From: Thermoplasmatota archaeon
Lineage (GTDB): Archaea; Thermoplasmatota; Penumbrarchaeia; Penumbrarchaeales; Penumbrarchaeaceae
Reading direction: 5' to 3'
NCBI GenBank assembly: GCA_030595585.1
Contig: JAUVCY010000007.1
Span: 1-18,075 of the forward strand
Length of the DNA stretch: 18,075 nucleotides
Positions 13,310-18,075 of the stretch are shown piece by piece. The notes under the pieces were generated by a model. That model made no database searches. It saw only the letters and a list, made by a program, of their open reading frames with translations, and was not told where the DNA came from. The stretch's first letter is position 1, and each line of letters starts with the position of its first letter. Position numbers and translations under genes: made by a program.

Positions 13310-13876
13310 TCACTCCTTCGAGAGGTGATCGACCAGCTTCATCGTGGCCCTGATCCTGTGGCTGTCCCTGTTCTTCTCCTCAAGGGTCATTTCCGCGAAG
13401 GTCTTTTCTGCCCCTTCTGGAATGAAGATAGGGTCGTATCCGAACCCGAAGAACCCCCTCTTTTCAAGGGTGATCTCACCCCTGATCTCACCCCTGAAGA
13501 GGCTGACACCCTCACCCGGTATATGGAGCCCCATAACCGTCTTGAACGTTGCCGTCCTGTCGTCCATTCCCTTCATCAGCTTGAGGATCCCATCGTTCCC
13601 TATCGTATCTTGTACGTAGGCCGAATAGACGCCGGGGAATCCATCAAGTGAGTCTATGAAGAGCCCGGAATCATCCTTGATGAAGGGGAGATCGATCCCC
13701 TTTTCCCTCACAAGATGCTCTATGCCAAAAAAAACGACCTCCTCCAGCGTATCGGCCTGGACCTCCACGAAATCCTCCTGGAGGGTGCCCAATTCAATGT
13801 CCAGCACATCCAGCCTGTTCTTGATCTCTTTAACCTTCCCGGGGTTCCCGGTTATCAGATACAGCTTCCCTTTCAT
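13310..13876 (-). CDS. rdgB: XTP/dITP pyrophosphatase (HAM1/RdgB family)
   Basis: Hydrolyses non-canonical purine triphosphates (XTP, dITP) to monophosphates, keeping deaminated bases out of nucleic acids. The 188-residue protein shows TGNPGKVKEI (9-18), the catalytic KDDSGL (67-72), GFGYDPIF (144-151) and SHRIRA (172-177), all family hallmarks. The ATG follows the kae1-bud32 stop by eight bases, with AGGTGG upstream, so the genes share a transcript; this pairing recurs in archaea. Confidence 0.93.
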   Translation of the reverse strand: MKGKLYLITGNPGKVKEIKNRLDVLDIELGTLQEDFVEVQADTLEEVVFFGIEHLVREKGIDLPFIKDDSGLFIDSLDGFPGVYSAYVQDTIGNDGILKLMKGMDDRTATFKTVMGLHIPGEGVSLFRGEIRGEITLEKRGFFGFGYDPIFIPEGAEKTFAEMTLEEKNRDSHRIRATMKLVDHLSKE

Positions 13877-13884
13877 GATACCAC

Positions 13885-15606
13885 CTACTCGGGGCTCAGA
13901 TATCTGCCCCTGGTCGTTATCTCATCCAGTTTCTCCCTGGCCTCCCTCCATCGGGGGTTCGTCTCGGAGTAACCCCTCCAGAGTTCGTCGACCCTGTCCA
14001 TGAGCTGAGAATGGGTGGATCCGAATACCTCGAAGAAGAGTCTGAGGTCCACGCCGATCTTCTCCATCTCGCCGCTTCTCTCGGCCAGAGAGGGATCTAT
14101 CAGGGCCAGGTCAATATTCCCATCCGCTGATAGAAGCAGGAAATTTGATGTGGTGAGGTCGCCGTGCACTATGCCCGCGCTGTGAAGCGTTCCGGCTATC
14201 TGGCCAATTCTGTATATGATCTTCCCAACATGTTCCCTGCTGAGTGTATTGAGGATGGAGGCCACCCTTGGACCTCTTAAAAGCTCGAGGATCAGGGTGC
14301 CTTCCTCTTCGTCCACATCGATGATATGTGGGGTCCTGATACCAAGAGATCTGATCTGCTTGAGCATTCGGACCTCATTTCTCATCCTGGCCATGGTCAG
14401 CTTTTTCTCAATGACCTCAATCCTGTATCCTTTCCTTGCCCTCTTCTTGGATACACACGCCATCCCCATCCTCTCGGTTGACGTGATCAGCGCCTCTGCA
14501 CCCCTGCCCAGTACGGTTCCAGCAGCGGGAACGGTGCCAACCTCCAGCGAGACGGTATTAGGGGTTGTGATCCTTCCCGGCCTTCCTTCCTTCCTCCAGA
14601 GGACATCCACCTGATCGGTCCTGAACCTCTGATCGATCACGGTATCATTGAGATCATGTTCGATGCCCGATCCGTGCATGATCTCACCGAGATAGGCGAT
14701 CATTGCCCCGTTATCCACAAGCAGTGATCTGGGCGGGGCGTAGCTTCTTCCCCCTCTTTCCCGGGCCATGGTGGAGGCCATCTCCTGAAGCCGCATGTTG
14801 CAGGCCACGCCACCGCCGAGGAGCAGCTCATCGGTTCCTATATGGGCCATCGCCCGCTCGGCAACTTCGCACAGCATGGAGAAAACTGTCTCCTGCAGGG
14901 ATCTGCAGACGGACGGTAAGGGGTGACCCTTATCAAGGAGGCTTTTCGCGGCGGTGTGGATGCCGGAGAAGGAGACATCCATCCCTTTGACGGAGTAGGG
15001 GAGATCGATAAGGCCTATCTCCTCTTGATCTATCCTGTGATCCGTGAAAGGCTCGACGGCCTCTCCCCTGGCGAGCATCTCTATCTTGGGGCCAGCCGGG
15101 AAAGGAATGCCGATATCCCGTCCGAACTTATCCAGCATATTTCCTATGCCTATGTCAAGTGTCTCGCCAAGCACCCTGTATCTGCCCATCAGATGGGCGA
15201 TGATCTGGGTATTCCCGCCGGAGGCATAGAGAAGGACCGGATCGGAGCATCCCAGGGTCCGCCCTATCTCGATATGGGCGACACAGTGGTTCACGCCGAG
15301 GATGGGTATCCTGTTCTTCAGGGAGATGACCCTTGCGATCGTCGCCCCCACCCTGAGACAGGGCCCCAGTCCCGGACCCCTGGAGAACGAGACAAGGTCC
15401 AGCTCTCCCTCATCGATGGCGGCAATGTCCATGGCATCGGCAACTACGGATGTGCCCATCTCAACGTGGTGATCGGCAGCCTCCCTAGGATGTATCCCAC
15501 CTTTTTCAGGAACGTACATACTGCGCACGTTGGAGAGGACCTCTCCGTCCTCGACCACGCCGGCTCCGAATGTATGTGCTGTGGATTCTATCCCGAGTAC
15601 CCGCAT
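13885..15606 (-). CDS. kae1-bud32: Bifunctional Kae1-Bud32: tRNA t6A synthase subunit fused to atypical kinase
   Basis: Core of the KEOPS complex, which places threonylcarbamoyl on A37 of tRNAs that read ANN codons. Residues 1 to about 330 are Kae1: GIESTAHTF, SRGPGLGPCLRVG, NHCVAH with metal ligands His107 and His111, YASGGNTQ, LLLGGGVACN and VDNGAM (Asp298 region). Residues about 365-573 are the Bud32 kinase/ATPase: RGAEA, KKRARKGYR, HGDLTTSN (481-488) and a C-terminal STHSQ. The usual DFG metal-binding triplet reads DPS (504-506): the aspartate is kept but Phe-Gly is lost. The ATG at 15606 has a TATA box centred 25 bases upstream, so it is probably leaderless. rdgB follows. Confidence 0.95.
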   Translation of the reverse strand: MRVLGIESTAHTFGAGVVEDGEVLSNVRSMYVPEKGGIHPREAADHHVEMGTSVVADAMDIAAIDEGELDLVSFSRGPGLGPCLRVGATIARVISLKNRIPILGVNHCVAHIEIGRTLGCSDPVLLYASGGNTQIIAHLMGRYRVLGETLDIGIGNMLDKFGRDIGIPFPAGPKIEMLARGEAVEPFTDHRIDQEEIGLIDLPYSVKGMDVSFSGIHTAAKSLLDKGHPLPSVCRSLQETVFSMLCEVAERAMAHIGTDELLLGGGVACNMRLQEMASTMARERGGRSYAPPRSLLVDNGAMIAYLGEIMHGSGIEHDLNDTVIDQRFRTDQVDVLWRKEGRPGRITTPNTVSLEVGTVPAAGTVLGRGAEALITSTERMGMACVSKKRARKGYRIEVIEKKLTMARMRNEVRMLKQIRSLGIRTPHIIDVDEEEGTLILELLRGPRVASILNTLSREHVGKIIYRIGQIAGTLHSAGIVHGDLTTSNFLLLSADGNIDLALIDPSLAERSGEMEKIGVDLRLFFEVFGSTHSQLMDRVDELWRGYSETNPRWREAREKLDEITTRGRYLSPE

Positions 15607-15625
15607 CGCCCGTCCATCGTCGAGT

Positions 15626-15636
15626 CATTATATAAT
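15626..15636 (-). promoter_or_regulatory. TATA box of kae1-bud32
   Basis: The minus strand reads ATTATATAATG, centred 25 bases from the ATG at 15606, which fits a leaderless mRNA. Confidence 0.6.
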
Positions 15637-15653
15637 CTGTCCCCCCGGACATA

Positions 15654-15794
15654 TCACCCCTGATCGGCGGGTGCTGAGGGGGAGGTATCATCCATCCTTT
15701 CCTTCTTCGTTCTGAACCTTCTGTACCCTTTGGCCCAGATGGCGAGCAGGGAGGGCAGTACGATGACGGAGGCGATAAAGGAGAGGAGGGCCAT
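15654..15794 (-). pseudogene. Short membrane-helix frame, possible transporter remnant or 46-residue protein
   Basis: A 46-codon frame opens MALLSFIASVIVLPSLLAIW, then a basic stretch (KGYRRFRTKKER), and ends with TGA. The hydrophobic pattern with LPSLLA resembles the last helix and tail of RND/MMPL-type exporters. In frame, a TAG lies ten codons upstream of the ATG, and no good ribosome binding site is seen. It is either the decayed tail of a lost transporter or a small membrane protein cotranscribed behind the hydrolase gene. Confidence is low. Confidence 0.3.
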
Positions 15795-15822
15795 CCGCGA
15801 GGGGAGTTGGCTGTTCTACACT

Positions 15823-16437
15823 TCACTCCTGACTTTCTGGGATCTCCACCTCGCAATCCACCAACTTCTTGAACCTCTCCGCATCCTCCCTGGAGCCTAC
15901 GATGTCCCCCCAATGCATGGGTATGGCCTTTTTGGGCTTGATCATCGATACGGCCCTGGCCGCCTCCTCGGGCGTCATCGTGTAGGTGCCGCCCACCGGC
16001 AGCAGGGCCACATCGATGTCCTTGACCCCATCCATCTCGGGGATCACATCGGTGTCCCCCGAATGGTAGATCCTGTAGCCATCGATGTCAACGACATATC
16101 CGACCCAGTTGTTCTCCCTGGGGTGGAATTCCTTCGATATGTTATATGCCCTGTGAGCCTCGATCTTGATGCCGTCCTCTTTCCTGCTTTCGCCAGGGGA
16201 CATCTTCACGAGATTGGGGAGGGTCTCCTCGGCATCCGCTGTACATATGATCCTGGTATCGGGCCCTGATATCTTCTTGATATCCTCCTCGTTGAAATGA
16301 TCCATATGGGTGTGTGTGATCAGGATAAGGTCCGCCCTCTTTCCCCCTTTTAGTTTCCATGGGTCAATGTAGATCGTCCTATCCTCTGTCCCGATCCTGA
16401 AGCTAGCGTGACCCAACCAATCAATTTTTGGAACCAT
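15823..16437 (-). CDS. Metal-dependent hydrolase, metallo-beta-lactamase fold (UPF0173/COG2220-like)
   Basis: A 204-residue protein with the metal site of the metallo-beta-lactamase fold: HTHMDH at 42-47, HSGDTD (Asp128) and PMHW (His175), plus the family opening WLGHASFRI and YIDPW. These proteins are broad hydrolases (UlaG-like); the substrate is not known. The start ATG has AAGGGGGAAATC upstream and a TATA-like AATATAAAAA at about 16470-16479. It stands between the rhomboid gene and the membrane-helix remnant, all on the minus strand. Confidence 0.88.
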   Translation of the reverse strand: MVPKIDWLGHASFRIGTEDRTIYIDPWKLKGGKRADLILITHTHMDHFNEEDIKKISGPDTRIICTADAEETLPNLVKMSPGESRKEDGIKIEAHRAYNISKEFHPRENNWVGYVVDIDGYRIYHSGDTDVIPEMDGVKDIDVALLPVGGTYTMTPEEAARAVSMIKPKKAIPMHWGDIVGSREDAERFKKLVDCEVEIPESQE

Positions 16438-16469
16438 GACGATTTCCCCCTTGGACTCTCATAGGTTTT

Positions 16470-16479
16470 TTTTTATATT
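16470..16479 (-). promoter_or_regulatory. TATA box of the metallo-hydrolase gene
   Basis: The minus strand reads AATATAAAAA. It predicts transcription from about 16449, leaving a short leader with GGGGG before the ATG at 16437. Confidence 0.45.
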
Positions 16480-16489
16480 ACATTTACCC

Positions 16490-16500
16490 GAAAAATCAAC
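16490..16500 (-). terminator. Possible T-rich terminator after the rhomboid gene
   Basis: A run of five T on the coding strand lies about 22 bases after the stop codon, just before the next promoter. Archaeal termination often uses such runs; this one is short. Confidence 0.25.
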
Positions 16501-16521
16501 CGATATGGGGCTGATACTCCC

Positions 16522-17451
16522 TCACAGCCTGATCTTGTAACCGCAGGAAGGGCATGTTCCCGTTTTTCTCTCATAATCCATCCCACCATGTTCGCACTTG
16601 GGGCATTTCAGCTCCATGAACAGCTCCTCCAGCCACGCGTCGCGGACCTCTTTTTCATCGGAGTCCATCGCCCTCTTCAGGAATTTTTTCTGTCTGGCCG
16701 TTCTGGTGAGCTTACGGAGGTCCTCCTCACTGATCTTTTCCTGCTCTTTCTCCCCCTTTTCGGGAGGTCGGATAAGGGAGGCTATCGGGAAAGCTCCGAA
16801 AAGGCCGCCAAGGTGGGCGACGTGGCTGATATGGTCGTTTCCCCCAAAGACGATCAGTACGGTCTCCAGGCCTCCATATATGATGAAGATAAGCGAGATC
16901 GGCCATTTCTTGATGATGATCAGCGGGAAGACCACCTCATCCTTGGGATACAGGAACCAGTATCCCCCAAGGAGGCCGAAAACGGCCCCGGAGGCTCCGA
17001 TGGATACGGTTCTCATGCTCTGTCCAAGCAGCTCTATCGGGGATAGGGAGAGCACGGCGCAGTGGGCGATGATACCTGATCCGAAGAACAGGAGAAGAAA
17101 CCTCTTCCAGCCCAGTTTGTTCTCCAGCTGCATCCCCAGGAAGAACAACGGCAGGAAGTTGGATATGAGGTGCAGGAAATCACCATGGATATAGATCGGC
17201 GTCAGGAACCTGTATATCGAGTAGTTATCTATGATCTCCCTGGGGTAGAAGCCGAGGTCCCTGACGATCGTTTGATCTTCAACCATTATCTCGATCAGAA
17301 AGACCAGGGCCGAGAGGATCAGAATGGATGCTGATACAACCATTGATGCGGAATACCCCCTTTTCCATGGTAGATATATTGACAGGAAAAGTGATACGAT
17401 AATGGCCAGCAGAATGGCGATCGACCATATGTCGTCGGGAAAGGGAGTCAT
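16522..17451 (-). CDS. Rhomboid family intramembrane serine protease with C-terminal zinc ribbon
   Basis: A 309-residue membrane protein that cleaves other proteins within the membrane. After two leading helices, the rhomboid core shows HGDFLHLISN (89-98), the catalytic serine in GASGAVFG (Ser154) and the catalytic histidine in HVAHLGG (His213). A charged linker (about 230-275) leads to a zinc ribbon with Cys283/Cys286 and Cys300/Cys303 (CPSCGYK). The start overlaps the coaD stop as ATGA, with a GGGGG run upstream, so translation is coupled. Natural substrates are unknown. Confidence 0.92.
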   Translation of the reverse strand: MTPFPDDIWSIAILLAIIVSLFLSIYLPWKRGYSASMVVSASILILSALVFLIEIMVEDQTIVRDLGFYPREIIDNYSIYRFLTPIYIHGDFLHLISNFLPLFFLGMQLENKLGWKRFLLLFFGSGIIAHCAVLSLSPIELLGQSMRTVSIGASGAVFGLLGGYWFLYPKDEVVFPLIIIKKWPISLIFIIYGGLETVLIVFGGNDHISHVAHLGGLFGAFPIASLIRPPEKGEKEQEKISEEDLRKLTRTARQKKFLKRAMDSDEKEVRDAWLEELFMELKCPKCEHGGMDYERKTGTCPSCGYKIRL

Positions 17452-17954
17452 CTCTTTCCCCCCTTTCCGCTCTCCTGTTTCGGGAGACTCCTCCCTTTTT
17501 CACTCACCTCGCCCAGCTGGACCCGTGTGCTCGATATCACCTGCCCTTGATCGTCCTTGACCATCTCAACGACCACCCTCCGTAACGGAGGTAGATCGTT
17601 CCTGGCCCGTTCCTCATCGATCAGGTCAACGGTGGATTCGGTCTCCCTTGACACGGCAATAGCAGTATATTTCGGTGAGATCGTAAAGCCGTAGATGTCC
17701 GTTATCGGTTCGATCAAGTATCCAACGCCGTATCTAAGGCTGAGCTCATCCAGAAAAGGTACCAGTTTCCTTGTTCTTTCAGCCAAGGGGGCCACATATC
17801 TGCTCCTGTGGCTGGCGGCCATCTCATCGGCGGTTAGGCCCACTCCTACGTGGTCCCCGTTTCGGAAAGCCGCATCAAGGAGGCTCCTGTGCCCTTGGTG
17901 AAGGGGCCAGAACGTGCCCCCGATACAGATGTTGCCCCTTCCGCTGTGGCTCAT
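17448..17954 (-). CDS. coaD: Phosphopantetheine adenylyltransferase, archaeal type
   Basis: Joins AMP to 4'-phosphopantetheine to make dephospho-CoA. The 168-residue protein has the nucleotidyltransferase motif GGTFWPLHQGH (12-22, HxGH ending), GLTADEMA near 39-46, AVSRET near 100-105 and ISSTR (140-144). The GTFDP aspartate of the family is tryptophan here. The ATG at 17954 has GGTGA upstream; a frame extension to 18068 is not supported by the family length. A basic, polar tail follows the core. It overlaps the rhomboid gene by four bases and follows the gene at the window edge by 17 bases. Confidence 0.88.
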   Translation of the reverse strand: MSHSGRGNICIGGTFWPLHQGHRSLLDAAFRNGDHVGVGLTADEMAASHRSRYVAPLAERTRKLVPFLDELSLRYGVGYLIEPITDIYGFTISPKYTAIAVSRETESTVDLIDEERARNDLPPLRRVVVEMVKDDQGQVISSTRVQLGEVSEKGRSLPKQESGKGGKR

Positions 17955-17971
17955 GGGTCTTTCACCATCTA

Positions 17972-18075
17972 TCAACTGGCGACCAGTATCCAGAACAGAA
18001 CGATAAGGATCGTTCCGATGATCGGCAGATAGGTCCAGAACTTCTTCCTGCTGAGCATTTTGTCCCAACGGACCT
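17972..18075 (-). CDS. C-terminal end of a membrane protein (cut by window edge)
   Basis: The frame is open at the right edge and ends with TGA. Visible residues run VRWDKMLSRKKFWTYL, then one hydrophobic helix (IIGTILIVLFWILV) and two final residues. It may be the tail of a longer protein or, from the ATG inside, a 28-residue membrane peptide. It sits 17 bases upstream of coaD on the same strand, so it is probably in the same transcript. The family is not identifiable from this piece. Confidence 0.45.
   Translation of the reverse strand, partial: VRWDKMLSRKKFWTYLPIIGTILIVLFWILVAS

Noticed and set aside
14923..15663. Plus-strand frame of 246 codons
   Set aside because: Antisense to the Kae1 half of kae1-bud32; no family resemblance.
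15823..15913. Possible read-through from the hydrolase gene into the membrane-helix frame
   Set aside because: The frames differ and stop codons separate them, so a simple fusion or TAG (pyrrolysine) read-through does not join the two.
1..18075. tRNA, rRNA, CRISPR array or insertion sequence
   Set aside because: No cloverleaf, regularly spaced direct repeats, transposase or terminal inverted repeats were found on reading both strands; a short or divergent element could be missed without a covariance-model scan.

Overview
The window is archaeal chromosomal DNA, probably from Thermoplasmata or a related euryarchaeal lineage. The case rests on archaea-specific gene families: a fused Kae1-Bud32 protein, ribosomal protein L40e, a DUF373 membrane protein, MptE, an archaeal-type phosphopantetheine adenylyltransferase and an alpha-beta-fused ADP-forming acetyl-CoA synthetase. 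TATA boxes about 25-29 bases upstream of several start codons give a leaderless-transcript pattern. The species cannot be named. Coding density is high and no rRNA, tRNA, CRISPR array or insertion sequence was seen.

Layout. Positions 1-4190 are all on the minus strand: a fused ADP-forming acyl-CoA synthetase, overlapped by 4 bases by a P-loop/DRTGG protein, then a type 2 orotidine-5'-phosphate decarboxylase, then the start of a CDC48-N-like gene cut by the window edge. Positions 4347-8885 hold an unusual inward-facing block. On the plus strand are a double zinc-ribbon protein, a PPP-family phosphatase and a SLOG-like nucleotide-binding protein. Meeting them from the minus strand are a membrane protein with two RCK/TrkA-N domains and a C-terminal ryanodine-receptor (RyR) domain, and a second, paralogous double zinc-ribbon protein. 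A 59-residue unknown gene precedes that second ribbon gene. Positions 9282-12699 carry rnhB, an unknown gene that overlaps its tail, a 55-residue L40e gene, and mptE behind a six-helix DUF373 gene. A 359-base gene-poor stretch (12700-13058) contains an operator-like inverted repeat, a TATA box and GC-rich hairpins. Positions 13059-18075 carry a small acidic unknown gene, rdgB behind kae1-bud32, a membrane-helix remnant, a metallo-beta-lactamase-fold hydrolase, a rhomboid protease with a zinc ribbon overlapping coaD, and the tail of a membrane protein.

How the genes work together. Most are housekeeping: pyrimidine, CoA and pterin synthesis, tRNA t6A modification, nucleotide-pool sanitation, RNA/DNA-hybrid repair, translation, and acetate/acyl-CoA energy metabolism. 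The exception is the 4347-8885 block. A putative nucleotide-sensing SLOG protein, a phosphatase and an RCK-RyR channel-like protein, bracketed by paralogous zinc ribbons, look like a nucleotide- or stress-gated membrane signalling or defence module. This is the best candidate for an undescribed system. The functional link is inferred from domain content and layout alone.
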